DNA of 10,007 nucleotides, from positions 1 to 10,007 of the forward strand of contig JBBQTU010000161.1 in the NCBI GenBank assembly GCA_038213005.1, given 5' to 3'. Made by a program: the position numbers and the translations under genes. This DNA comes from JBBQTU01 sp038213005 (GTDB taxonomy: Bacteria; Planctomycetota; Phycisphaerae; Tepidisphaerales; Tepidisphaeraceae). Position 1 is the stretch's first letter; each line of letters opens with the position of its first letter. Shown piece by piece: positions 1 through 6,478 of this stretch. The notes under the pieces are model-generated. The model worked only from the letters and a program-made list of their open reading frames with translations. It ran no database searches and had not been told where the DNA came from.

Positions 1-146
1 CAGTTCACTGAATCGTCTTCTTCTACTTCAGGGTCTTCTTCCAGGTTGGTTGTCTGCGTCAGGGAGCGTTCTTGTCGCTGTAGTGGCTTTCTGTTGCCCT
101 GCGCCCCCATGCAGCCAAAGGCCGCCTGCCGCCGCCGCCGCTGCAT
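1..146 (-). CDS. Possible N-terminal part of an unrecognised minus-strand protein, cut by the window edge
   Basis: A minus-strand frame opens with ATG at 146 and stays open to base 1, giving about 48 residues. The start is arginine-rich (MQRRRRQAAFG). It is followed by a polar stretch and then a strongly acidic run (LEEDPEVEEDD). An in-frame stop lies about 36 bases upstream of the ATG, so the start cannot be far away. I see no convincing Shine-Dalgarno sequence. If real, the gene is divergent from the glycosylase-fold gene at 364, and the roughly 217 bases between them (147-363) would carry both promoters. I recognise no family, and a charged low-complexity start says nothing about function. 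The longer overlapping minus-strand frames in 28-430 look like chance ORFs. The call rests only on an open frame at the edge and may be wrong. Confidence 0.28.
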   Translation of the reverse strand, partial: MQRRRRQAAFGCMGAQGNRKPLQRQERSLTQTTNLEEDPEVEEDDSVN

Positions 147-363
147 TTTCAAATCGGCCAGATTCCAGCATTTTCACGCCGGCGCTGACATGATTCCCCC
201 TCAGCCACTCGACGGCACTGGCGCAACCGTCCTCTACCTGCAGCCGCCCCCGCGACACAACCCGCGATGAAAGCCACCCCGTAGGCCGCGCGCACCAATC
301 CCGGTCGGCAATCCCCGACCTCGCTTGGTGAAAATGCGAGCGGGTGATATTCTCGATCACACC

Positions 364-1137
364 ATGACTGAGACGTTAGCGCCCTTGTCTCGCCTGCGCG
401 ATCGACTTTCGCGCCTGCGGGCGTATCCACCTCAAATGGAACCCACGGTCGAGCTGATTCCGGGGAGGGCGTTTTTCCCGGGCGGCGATGGGCTCTGGAA
501 ATCGCAAGACCCAGCCTTGCCGCACTGGCCGGAGGGTGGCGTCATGATCCTCGGCCAGGATTTTGACTGCGTCGCCTCATACAAGCGGGCGGTAGAGCGG
601 GGCTACGAGCAAACCAATACAGGCACCTGGTACCATTTGATTCGCATGCTGCAATCTGCTGACATGCCACCGGACAACTGCTTCTTCACAAACTTCTTCA
701 TGGGCGTAAGAAGAACCGAAAAGGCCACAGGGCTATGTCCTGGTGTGCGAGATTCTGGCTTCGTGAAGGAGTGTGGAGAGTTCTTCGGCGAGCAGCTTCG
801 CGTACAGCGTCCGCGACTGATCATCGTGCTGGGCACGAACGTACCACGTTTTCTCGCGAGGACGAATCCCGCCTCAGAGGTCAGCCGGTGGGCAAGATGC
901 GACACATTCCCGAAAATCGATGCTGCAGGGCCATTAATTGCTCAAGCCCGATTCGGATCGCCGGATTCCGCAGTCGTCGCGACGGTCGCTGTGGTTGTAC
1001 ATCCCAGCCTTCGGCCAGCCAACCTCTGGCGCCGGCAATATACCGGACTCCGCGGCGAAAAGGCGGAGCAGCAGTTGCTTAAGAATGCCCTCCGCGCATC
1101 GGGACTCGCTGCGCTGGGAAAACGACCCGAGGGATGA
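364..1137 (+). CDS. Uracil-DNA glycosylase-fold family protein
   Basis: Predicted 257-residue soluble protein of the uracil-DNA glycosylase superfamily, whose members remove uracil or other damaged bases from DNA during base-excision repair. What is visible: a first motif, ILGQDFD, at about residues 62-68, where family-1 enzymes have GQDPYH with the water-activating Asp (here D66); a middle block, CFFTNFFMG; a strand, RLIIVLGTN, typical of the fold; and a late motif, HPSLRP (H213-P218), matching the HPSPLS-type leucine loop that carries the second catalytic residue. So both the Asp and the His positions are retained, but the Pro-Tyr-His part of motif 1 is replaced by Phe-Asp. Pocket specificity therefore cannot be read from family 1, and actual uracil removal is inferred. 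The frame is open from a TTG at 325 and has another ATG at 334. I chose ATG 364 because MTETLAPL looks like a natural N-terminus, but no start has a clear ribosome binding site. It appears monocistronic. Confidence 0.72.
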   Translation: MTETLAPLSRLRDRLSRLRAYPPQMEPTVELIPGRAFFPGGDGLWKSQDPALPHWPEGGVMILGQDFDCVASYKRAVERGYEQTNTGTWYHLIRMLQSADMPPDNCFFTNFFMGVRRTEKATGLCPGVRDSGFVKECGEFFGEQLRVQRPRLIIVLGTNVPRFLARTNPASEVSRWARCDTFPKIDAAGPLIAQARFGSPDSAVVATVAVVVHPSLRPANLWRRQYTGLRGEKAEQQLLKNALRASGLAALGKRPEG

Positions 1138-1252
1138 ACGCTAGACCGAGTGGGTCACAATCCAAACTGCCGCCGCCACCGACCGGATTAAGCCTGCGCG
1201 GCCAGCCCTACACAGCAGCGAGAACCCACCTCGAGAATTCCCCAAGTTTCCC

Positions 1253-1281
1253 TTGACTCCCTCGCTCCCAACACATATACT
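1253..1281 (+). promoter_or_regulatory. Near-consensus sigma-70 promoter
   Basis: TTGACT (1253-1258) and TATACT (1276-1281) are separated by exactly 17 bases. Each hexamer differs from consensus (TTGACA, TATAAT) by a single base. Transcription would start near 1288. It is the strongest promoter-like sequence in the window, yet the next gene starts 480 bases later. The transcript would immediately contain the boxB/boxA-like elements at 1298-1340. Confidence 0.65.
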
Positions 1282-1297
1282 TCACCCAAATCACGAC

Positions 1298-1340
1298 GCG
1301 CCACTGGTGCGCCGATCCGGTGCTCTTTGACAAGTGAATA
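1298..1340 (+). promoter_or_regulatory. rRNA-operon-type antitermination leader (boxB hairpin and boxA)
   Basis: A small hairpin, GCGC (1298-1301), seven-base loop, GCGC (1309-1312), is followed by TGCTCTTTGACAAGTGAATA (1321-1340). The first 12 bases match the E. coli rRNA boxA TGCTCTTTAACA except for one A-to-G change, which is frequent in other bacteria. Order and spacing match an rrn leader: promoter, boxB-like hairpin, then boxA roughly 34 bases after the expected start site. boxA RNA is bound by NusB-NusE (S10) to let RNA polymerase pass terminators. No rRNA follows here. It may be a relic of a lost or moved rRNA operon, or a leader serving another transcript. Confidence 0.55.
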
Positions 1341-1441
1341 TCCCCTATCTCTGGCCGGTGACCGCACCCGCCAGGTCCGATTTGACCCGCCGACTTACAT
1401 ACCTAACAGATGTGATTTCGGCCCAGGCCACGCTCCTCCTC

Positions 1442-1477
1442 TTTCTGCTTTCTGCTTTCAGCTTTTTAGCTTTTCGC
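1442..1477 (+). repeat. Degenerate tandem TTTCTGC-type heptamer array
   Basis: Two perfect copies of TTTCTGC (1442-1448 and 1449-1455) are followed by the variants TTTCAGC (1456-1462), TTTTTAGC (1463-1470) and TTTTCGC (1471-1477). The result is a pyrimidine-rich, strand-asymmetric microsatellite in non-coding DNA. No function can be assigned. Confidence 0.6.
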
Positions 1478-1592
1478 CCCGCCCGTCGTCTCGGATTTCG
1501 GCCTTCCGCCTCAAGCGGCGAAACCTGAGCATCTGACCCCCTAAATGGCGCGTAAGTCCTTATCCCATAAGCTCCCGTGCTACCCCCCACCC

Positions 1593-1625
1593 CCTCCCCA
1601 AATAACCCGCGCATCTTTGGGGAGG
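1593..1625. repeat. 10-bp inverted repeat (hairpin)
   Basis: CCTCCCCAAA (1593-1602) and its exact complement TTTGGGGAGG (1616-1625) flank a 13-base loop. The left arm continues a C-rich tract that starts at 1583. There is no T-run after the right arm, so a standard intrinsic terminator on the plus strand is unlikely. On the minus strand the left arm is followed by a G-rich rather than U-rich tract. It could be a protein-binding site or a repeat remnant. Confidence 0.5.
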
Positions 1626-1734
1626 CAGGCACCAGCGCCGACCCTTTCCGCCCCTTCGTCCCCTTCGTCGCGCAGTTTACCCGCCGCTGCCTGTCCGCCG
1701 TGGCGGGGCGGGTCGCTCCATTCCATCCCCTCCC

Positions 1735-1764
1735 TTGCCCGATACGCCTGCCTCAACCTAAACT
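1735..1764 (+). promoter_or_regulatory. Putative promoter giving a leaderless Fe-S cassette mRNA
   Basis: TTGCCC (1735-1740), an 18-base spacer and TAAACT (1759-1764) place the expected start site at about 1771, which is the A of the next gene's ATG. That gene has no Shine-Dalgarno sequence upstream, which fits a leaderless transcript. The hexamers are only moderate matches to consensus. Confidence 0.4.
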
Positions 1765-1770
1765 CCCAGC

Positions 1771-2136
1771 ATGAGCCAAGTAGCTGAACAACCGACTCAG
1801 GACCAGGGCGTCATCCTCAGCCTCCGGGCGGCCGACGAGATCCGCCACATCATCCAGCAGCAGGGCCTCCCCCCAGACCAGACCCGCCTCCGCGTCGCCG
1901 TCAAAGGCGGCGGCTGCGGCGGCTTCAGCTACATCCTCGACCTCGTCGAAGAACCCAAGGGCGAAAACGACGAGGAACTCGAACGCTGCGGCGTCCGCAT
2001 CCTCGTCGACAACAAGAGCCTCCTCTACCTCGACGGCGTCGAGATCGACTACAAAGATGAAACCATCGGAGCCGGCTTCGTCTTCAAGAACCCCAACGCC
2101 ACGGCGGCCTGCGGCTGCGGAAGCAGCCACGCCTGA
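1771..2136 (+). CDS. Iron-sulfur cluster carrier/insertion protein, IscA/ErpA (HesB) family
   Basis: 121-residue A-type carrier protein, which accepts Fe-S clusters from the scaffold and hands them to target apoproteins in the cytoplasm. The family signature is clear. LSLRAADEIRHII begins the conserved fold, VKGGGCGGFSY carries the first ligand cysteine (C49), a central block contains DNKSLLYLDGVEIDY, and the C-terminal ACGCGSS supplies C114 and C116. These are the three invariant cysteines in the usual arrangement, and the length is normal. A ten-residue polar N-terminal extension precedes the core. IscA, ErpA and SufA cannot be separated with confidence, so I give no gene symbol. The start codon has no Shine-Dalgarno sequence and sits where transcription is expected to begin. 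Its TGA overlaps the ATG of the HscB-like gene by one base (TGATG), so the two are probably translationally coupled. Confidence 0.9.
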   Translation: MSQVAEQPTQDQGVILSLRAADEIRHIIQQQGLPPDQTRLRVAVKGGGCGGFSYILDLVEEPKGENDEELERCGVRILVDNKSLLYLDGVEIDYKDETIGAGFVFKNPNATAACGCGSSHA

Positions 2137-2663
2137 TGAATGACGACCCGACATCGCACGAGCCGCTGGCCGCAACCAACCACTTCCAGCGGCTCGGCCT
2201 TCCCGTCGCCTTTGAACTCGACCCCGCCATTCTTCAGTCCCGCTATCTGGCCGCCGCCCGTCTCACCCATCCCGACCTCGCGGACGCCGACGAGGAATCC
2301 CAGGTCCAGGCCATGGAGCAATCCGCCGCCGTCAACGAAGCCTGCCGCATCCTCTGCGACCCAGCCCAGCGGGCGGAATACCTCCTGCGTCTACTCGCCG
2401 GCCACTCATCCCAGGACAATCACTCGCTCCCCGACCGCTTTCTCGATCACGTGCTCGCCACCCGCGAGCAACTCACCGACGCCGAAGCAGCGGGGCACAA
2501 AGACGCCACCGCCTCCCTCCTCGCCCGCGTCCGCGAAGAACAAGCCCAGCGCCTCACCGCCATCGCCCAAGACTTCCGCGAGAACACCCCCAACTCCCTC
2601 CACCGCATTCGTGTCCATCTCAACGCCCTGCGATACCTCCAGCGGATCATGGAGCAGCGTTAG
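2136..2663 (+). CDS. hscB: Fe-S biogenesis co-chaperone HscB (J-domain protein)
   Basis: 175-residue protein with the HscB layout. An N-terminal J-domain spans roughly residues 15-90 and has the diagnostic HPD tripeptide (45-47) inside ARLTHPDLAD. A C-terminal helical HSCB domain spans roughly 95-172 (DRFLDHVLATREQL through HLNALRYLQRIM) and in known homologues grips the IscU scaffold. HscB delivers IscU with its nascent cluster to the Hsp70 HscA and stimulates that ATPase. The length matches the bacterial family (about 170 residues), and the extra N-terminal zinc domain of some eukaryotic homologues is absent. The gene starts within the stop codon of the carrier gene, which supports a shared Fe-S assembly role. 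The scaffold, desulfurase, HscA and ferredoxin genes of a full isc operon are not in the window. Confidence 0.87.
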   Translation: MNDDPTSHEPLAATNHFQRLGLPVAFELDPAILQSRYLAAARLTHPDLADADEESQVQAMEQSAAVNEACRILCDPAQRAEYLLRLLAGHSSQDNHSLPDRFLDHVLATREQLTDAEAAGHKDATASLLARVREEQAQRLTAIAQDFRENTPNSLHRIRVHLNALRYLQRIMEQR

Positions 2664-2885
2664 CCTGGTGCGTCATAGGTCGCTAAGCTTGGGTGGCATC
2701 GCATGCCTGCGTGACATCCGCGTTCATCTGTGTCCATCGAGGCGTACTCGCCGGGTGGCTAAAACTCTTCTTCGCGTTTTCTTCGCGATCTTCGCGCCTT
2801 CGCGGTTTCGCATTAGGATTTGTCTCGGCCCCCGGCCGGCATCGCCCATTGGCTTTTGGCCAAATCTCGATAGAACAGAGGCACC
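2664..2885. repeat. Repeat-rich spacer with CTTCGCG copies
   Basis: This 222-bp spacer holds a short hairpin, GGCAT-CGC-ATGCC (2695-2707), a CATCTGTGTCCATC-type stretch near 2725-2740, and four exact copies of CTTCGCG (2770-2776, 2781-2787, 2790-2796, 2798-2804) at irregular short spacing. A TTGGC/GCCAA hairpin lies near 2850-2865. Stretches of this composition are common as dispersed intergenic repeats in planctomycetes and their relatives, a statement from general knowledge and not tested here. No gene is apparent. The last bases (CAGAGG, 2876-2881) form the ribosome binding site of the next gene. Confidence 0.55.
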
Positions 2886-5297
2886 ATGAAACGAATCTCG
2901 GCAAACCATCCGCTCACACGCACCCGCTGGACCTGGCCTGAAGCCTACATGTACCTGTACAACCACTACGCCCAGTTCCGCCGCGACTTTGACTTGCCCA
3001 AGGTCCCGCCGCGCGTCCCCCTCTCCATCACCGCCGACAAGAGCTACCGCCTCTACATCAACGGCCAGTACATCTGCCGCGGCCCGGCCAGAGGCTATCA
3101 GTCCCACTGGCCCTACGACCAGCTTGATATCTCCATCTACCTGAAAAAGGGGCACAACTGGATTGCCGTCGAAGCCTACAACCCCGGCATCAGCACCTTT
3201 CAATACCTCCACCAGAACTACGCCGGCCTGCTCTGCGCCATCGGCGAGAAACGCGTCGCCGCCGCCTGGGGAAAGACCCAGTGGCAGATGCGCCGCGACC
3301 CCGCCCGAGAGACCCAGACCGCCCGCCTCTCGCTCCAGGTCGATTTCCAGGAGCACATCGATCTCGCCAAGGACGATCGTTCCTGGATCACCAGCCCAAC
3401 GGCGCCAGAAGGTTGGGAACCCAAGCTCTTCAATCCGCAGTGGGGCCACAACTACCTGGACTTCCCCTACGGCATGCCCCCCTTCGATACCCTCGAAGAG
3501 CGAGGCATCCCGCTGCTCAAAGAGGAATTCATCGCCCCTCGCCGCGTCACCAGCAGCGTGACCGGCCAATGTGGTCAGGGCTATCGCACCTGGAAGAATG
3601 TCGCCTGGCCCTTCATCGAAGAGGCGAAGCAGATCACCGACTGGGGCGATGGCTCCCAGCAGCCGGCCACCGAAGAAGCTGGCGAGATGGTTCTGACCGT
3701 CCCCGCCTCCGAGCCCGGCCAGTTCCGCGCCGTTACCATCGAAGTGGGCGAGTACGTCCTGGGCGAACTCGCCGTCACCGTCGATGACGCCGCCGGCGAA
3801 GAGATCCTCGACTTCTATCACTACCAATACCTCCGCGATGGCAAGCCCAAATTCGTCAAGCCCGGCGACGGTTGCCTGGTCGCCAACGGCAATCGCATGG
3901 TCCTCCGCGCCGGGCGGAATGATCACGAGTTCTACCACCCGCTGGGCTTTGGCCACTTCACCCTGATCGTGCGCGACAGCACCCGGCCGCTGACCCTGCG
4001 CCTCAAGGTTCGCAAGGTCGGCTATCCCTTCACCATGCGCGGCCAGTTCGAGTGCTCCGAGCCCGTCCTCAACCAGATCCACGCCGCCTGCCGCCGCACC
4101 CAGCAGCTCTGCTCCCTCGACGCCTACATGGACACCCCCTGGCGCGAACAGGCCCAGTGGTGGGGCGACGCCCGCGTCCAGGCCCGCAACACCTTCTACC
4201 TCGACGGCGATGCCCGCCTGCTCGCCCGCGGCATCCAATCCGTCGGCGATCAGCCCCTCGCCTGCGGCCTCACGCCCGGCCACGCCCCCACCAGCAGCTA
4301 CTGGTGCATCCTTCCCGATTTCGCCCTGACATGGATCCTCACCATCTGGGATTACTACTGGCAGACCGGCAACCTGAAGCTCTTCAAGACGCTGCTCCCC
4401 CGCGTGAGAAAAGTACTCGCCTATTTCGACAGCCCTCAAGCCCGTGCCGAGAACGGACTGCTCAAGCACGACGGCCGATTCTGGCTCTTCGAAGATTGGG
4501 CCCCGCTACCCAAGGACACCGTCCCGACATTCCTGAATCTCTGGTACTGCCTCACCCTGCGCGCCCTGGGCCAGCTCTGCGAAGCCGCCGGCAAGCCCGA
4601 AGACGCCAAGGAATTCCAAGAGCAATGCGGCCGCCATGTCGCCCTGGTCATCGAGCATCTTTTCGACCGCGACCACAACCTCTTCCGTCCCGCACTGAAC
4701 GCCCAGATGCAACCCTGCGGCGAGCCGTCCGTCCACGACCAGATCATCGCCATGATGCTGGAGATCCGCCCCGAAGCGAACCAGACGATGATCGACAAGC
4801 TGATTCTCCCTTACCTGCGCGCCCTGGAACTGCCCGGCGCCAAGCCCTCGGCCTTCTGGAGCACCTACGTCCTCCAGCAGATGATCGCCCGCGGCTTCGG
4901 CGACGACGTCCTGGCCTTCATCCGCCGCGGCTGGACCCCGATGCTCGCCACCGGAACCACCTGGGAAGGCTTCGACTGGGACGAGACAGCAGGCGCCTCG
5001 GCCTGCCACGCCTGGACCAGCCATCCCTCTTCGGCACTGGTCAACCTGCTGGCCGGCGTGTTCCAACTCGCCCCCGCCTGGGGCGTGATCCGCGTGAAAC
5101 CTTTCTTCGCCAAAGGGATCGATCACGTCAGCGTCATGATCCCCACCCCGCGCGGCGACCTTCGCGTCCAGTGGCACCGCGACCACGGCAAAATCACCGG
5201 CGTGATCGACGCCCCGCCCTCCATGCAGGTGCAGGTAGAAGCCCCCGGCGCGACCTTCGAGGTGAAACTCGCCCAGCCAACCACCGAATCGCCCTAA
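2886..5297 (+). CDS. Alpha-L-rhamnosidase-like glycoside hydrolase (GH78-type six-hairpin enzyme)
   Basis: 803-residue enzyme expected to cleave terminal alpha-L-rhamnose from plant or microbial glycans. An N-terminal beta-sandwich (about 45-190) carries the typical TADKSYRLYINGQY and RGPARGYQSHW motifs. A second sandwich spans roughly 255-385, an (alpha/alpha)6 catalytic barrel about 390-728, and a C-terminal beta domain about 730-800 (WGVIRVKPFF, TPRGDLRVQW). The catalytic signature DTPWREQAQWWGD gives D416, E421 and D428, spaced exactly like D567, E572 and D579 of the Bacillus GH78 enzyme RhaB. E694 in GTTWEGFDW matches its catalytic Glu841. No signal peptide or membrane segment is visible, so it probably acts in the cytoplasm on imported oligosaccharides. 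SD-like AGAGG lies four bases before the ATG. No sugar-uptake genes adjoin it. Rhamnose specificity is inferred, because related six-hairpin enzymes use other sugars. Confidence 0.83.
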   Translation: MKRISANHPLTRTRWTWPEAYMYLYNHYAQFRRDFDLPKVPPRVPLSITADKSYRLYINGQYICRGPARGYQSHWPYDQLDISIYLKKGHNWIAVEAYNPGISTFQYLHQNYAGLLCAIGEKRVAAAWGKTQWQMRRDPARETQTARLSLQVDFQEHIDLAKDDRSWITSPTAPEGWEPKLFNPQWGHNYLDFPYGMPPFDTLEERGIPLLKEEFIAPRRVTSSVTGQCGQGYRTWKNVAWPFIEEAKQITDWGDGSQQPATEEAGEMVLTVPASEPGQFRAVTIEVGEYVLGELAVTVDDAAGEEILDFYHYQYLRDGKPKFVKPGDGCLVANGNRMVLRAGRNDHEFYHPLGFGHFTLIVRDSTRPLTLRLKVRKVGYPFTMRGQFECSEPVLNQIHAACRRTQQLCSLDAYMDTPWREQAQWWGDARVQARNTFYLDGDARLLARGIQSVGDQPLACGLTPGHAPTSSYWCILPDFALTWILTIWDYYWQTGNLKLFKTLLPRVRKVLAYFDSPQARAENGLLKHDGRFWLFEDWAPLPKDTVPTFLNLWYCLTLRALGQLCEAAGKPEDAKEFQEQCGRHVALVIEHLFDRDHNLFRPALNAQMQPCGEPSVHDQIIAMMLEIRPEANQTMIDKLILPYLRALELPGAKPSAFWSTYVLQQMIARGFGDDVLAFIRRGWTPMLATGTTWEGFDWDETAGASACHAWTSHPSSALVNLLAGVFQLAPAWGVIRVKPFFAKGIDHVSVMIPTPRGDLRVQWHRDHGKITGVIDAPPSMQVQVEAPGATFEVKLAQPTTESP

Positions 5298-5782
5298 TCT
5301 ACGCGGATGATGTGGCTGCGCGCGACCTGGAGCAAACGGCTTGGATCTCGGAGCGAGTGTATCGGAGCGAAAGGCTGGGAACTTGGAGCGAGCGACTCCT
5401 AATACGCATTCCAGCAGCAACGGGTGCAGCCGACGCACTGGCCGTGATCTGCGGGGATGCGTGGGATGATCCTGTGCGGGCGAGGACGCCGCGCACCACC
5501 TGCGAACGCGCGCGTTTCCGGGGGAGTCCGTATAAGCCTGAACGGGGCGCAACTCATGAGCCAGGAGCAACGCCCCTGGTGGTGCTTCTCGGGATTCCCG
5601 GGCATGAGCCCCAACGGGGCGCGATTCCTCAGCCAGGGGCAACGCCCCTGGTGGTGCTTCTCGGGATCCCCGGGCATGAGCCCCAACGGGGCGCGATTCC
5701 TCAGCCAGGGGCAACGCCCCTGGAACCGGACAATCGCGACACGGGCCATGCTCTGATCTGAGCCCTGAAGGGGCGACACAAT
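5298..5782. other. 485-bp spacer between converging genes, filled with repeats
   Basis: No convincing gene lies between the rhamnosidase-like gene and ispD, which converge here. The first part has three copies of GGAGCGA (5350-5356, 5364-5370, 5385-5391), offset by 14 and 21 bases. The second part is the 72-bp tandem array with GC-rich hairpins. Long open frames cross the array on both strands, but only because 72 is divisible by three. Their products (such as SPNGARFLSQGQRPW repeated) show no family features. No T-tailed terminator was found, and the hairpins may end transcription from both sides. Confidence 0.65.
5534..5775. repeat. 72-bp tandem repeat array with paired AAC-loop hairpins
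   Basis: Two full units (5534-5605 and 5606-5677) and a partial third (5678-5723) repeat with a period of exactly 72 bases. A degenerate fragment of the unit start reappears at 5760-5775. Each unit has a short hairpin, GCCCC-AAC-GGGGC (5608-5620 in unit 2), and a longer one, CCAGGGGC-AAC-GCCCCTGG (5633-5651 in unit 2; 5705-5723 in unit 3). Unit 1 has weaker versions: CCAGGAGC replaces CCAGGGGC (5561-5579), and CCTG precedes the first AAC. Units 2 and 3 are nearly identical over their shared length, suggesting recent duplication. Confidence 0.85.
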
Positions 5783-6478
5783 TCACCCGCGAAGCAGCAG
5801 CTCCGCAACCTTCAGATCCATCGGTGTAGTGATCTTCAGATTGCGCTCGTCCCCTTGCGACAGGTAAACATCCTCGCCCGCCAGCTCGATGAGCTGCACA
5901 TCATCGGTCACCTGCTCCAGCGGAATCGGACAGGTATCAAACGCCCGCCGCAGCGCCGCCGCCCGCATGATCTGCGGCGTCTGCATGCCCCAAAGTTCAT
6001 GCCGGGGCACCGTCCGAACCACCTTCGCCGGTAGCGGCCCCACCGCCTGTTTGATCGTCAGGGCAACCGGCGTCGCCGGAACCGCCGCCCCGTGCAGCCG
6101 CGCCAGCTCAAGCGTCCGATCGATCACGGCATCGCTCACCAGCGGCCGCGCTGCATCATGCACCGCGACCCACATCACCGTCTCGGGTACATGGCTCAGT
6201 GCCGCACGCACGCTGTGAGCCCGCGTTGCTCCGCCGGCCACACGTCTCACGCGCTTATCGCTCAGAAGCCTTAGCCACTGCGGGTTCTTCTCCAGCGCCA
6301 CATCCGAGTCGTCGCTAGCAGCAATGACCACCAGCACGACATCCGCGCGCCTGAGGAACGCTGCCAACGTGTGCGCGATCACCGGCACGCCCGCGAGCGG
6401 CTCGACCAGCTTGTTACGAGCGCCCCCATAGCGGCTGCCCGAGCCCGCCGCCGGCAGAATCACTGCAAACTCCATCAT
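5783..6478 (-). CDS. ispD: 2-C-methyl-D-erythritol 4-phosphate cytidylyltransferase (IspD)
   Basis: 231-residue cytosolic enzyme of the MEP pathway of isoprenoid synthesis. It joins CTP and methylerythritol 4-phosphate to form CDP-methylerythritol and pyrophosphate. The family motifs are all present. The N-terminal nucleotide loop PAAGSGSRYGG has R16, followed by K23, corresponding to catalytic R20 and K27 of the E. coli enzyme. Then come GGATRAHSVRAAL (82-94), VHDAARP (106-112, D108), WGMQTPQ (163-169), TDD (191-193) and NLKITTPMDL (213-222), whose K215 matches E. coli K213. Length is normal. The gene overlaps the stop of the upstream PIN-TRAM gene by four bases (ATGA at 6478-6475), so the two form an operon. 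A second ATG immediately follows the first, and either could be the start. ispF, often adjacent or fused, is not here. Confidence 0.95.
   Translation of the reverse strand: MMEFAVILPAAGSGSRYGGARNKLVEPLAGVPVIAHTLAAFLRRADVVLVVIAASDDSDVALEKNPQWLRLLSDKRVRRVAGGATRAHSVRAALSHVPETVMWVAVHDAARPLVSDAVIDRTLELARLHGAAVPATPVALTIKQAVGPLPAKVVRTVPRHELWGMQTPQIMRAAALRRAFDTCPIPLEQVTDDVQLIELAGEDVYLSQGDERNLKITTPMDLKVAELLLRG

Larger units (their letters stand above)
1138..1770. other. 633-bp gene-free region with an orphan leader, hairpin and short repeats
   Basis: No convincing gene lies between the glycosylase-fold gene and the Fe-S carrier gene. The ORFs in this stretch have the biased composition of repeat DNA and no recognisable motif. 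In order it holds a near-consensus promoter (1253-1281), a boxB/boxA-like leader (1298-1340), a degenerate TTTCTGC tandem array (1442-1477), a C-rich tract (1583-1599) leading into a 10-bp hairpin (1593-1625), a perfect 9-bp direct repeat CCCTTCGTC (1652-1660 and 1661-1669), and a putative promoter abutting the next start codon. I looked for tRNA T-loop signatures and for 16S, 23S and 5S starts and saw none. Confidence 0.7.

Noticed and set aside
1583..1599. G-quadruplex on the minus strand
   Set aside because: Only three separate G-runs occur close together. A fourth run with a proper loop is missing.
1138..1770. tRNA or rRNA gene behind the boxA leader
   Set aside because: No T-loop signature, no acceptor pairing and no recognisable start of 16S, 23S or 5S was seen.
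2724..4469. 581-codon open frame on the minus strand
   Set aside because: It is antisense to the rhamnosidase-like gene. Its product is a monotonous Gly/Ala/Val/Asp/Glu sequence of the kind produced by reading a GC-rich gene backwards, with no motifs.
4052..5761. 569-codon plus-strand open frame
   Set aside because: It is an out-of-frame reading of the rhamnosidase-like gene, Arg/Pro/His-rich, that continues into the 72-bp repeats. The in-frame catalytic motifs of the real gene decide the matter.
5534..5775. CRISPR array
   Set aside because: The units are adjacent and repeat over their full length, with no variable spacers.
4506..5786. 426-codon minus-strand open frame ending in repeated ALPLAEESRPVGAHA units
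   Set aside because: The repetitive part is the 72-bp tandem repeat, which stays open because 72 is a multiple of three. The rest is antisense to the rhamnosidase-like gene.
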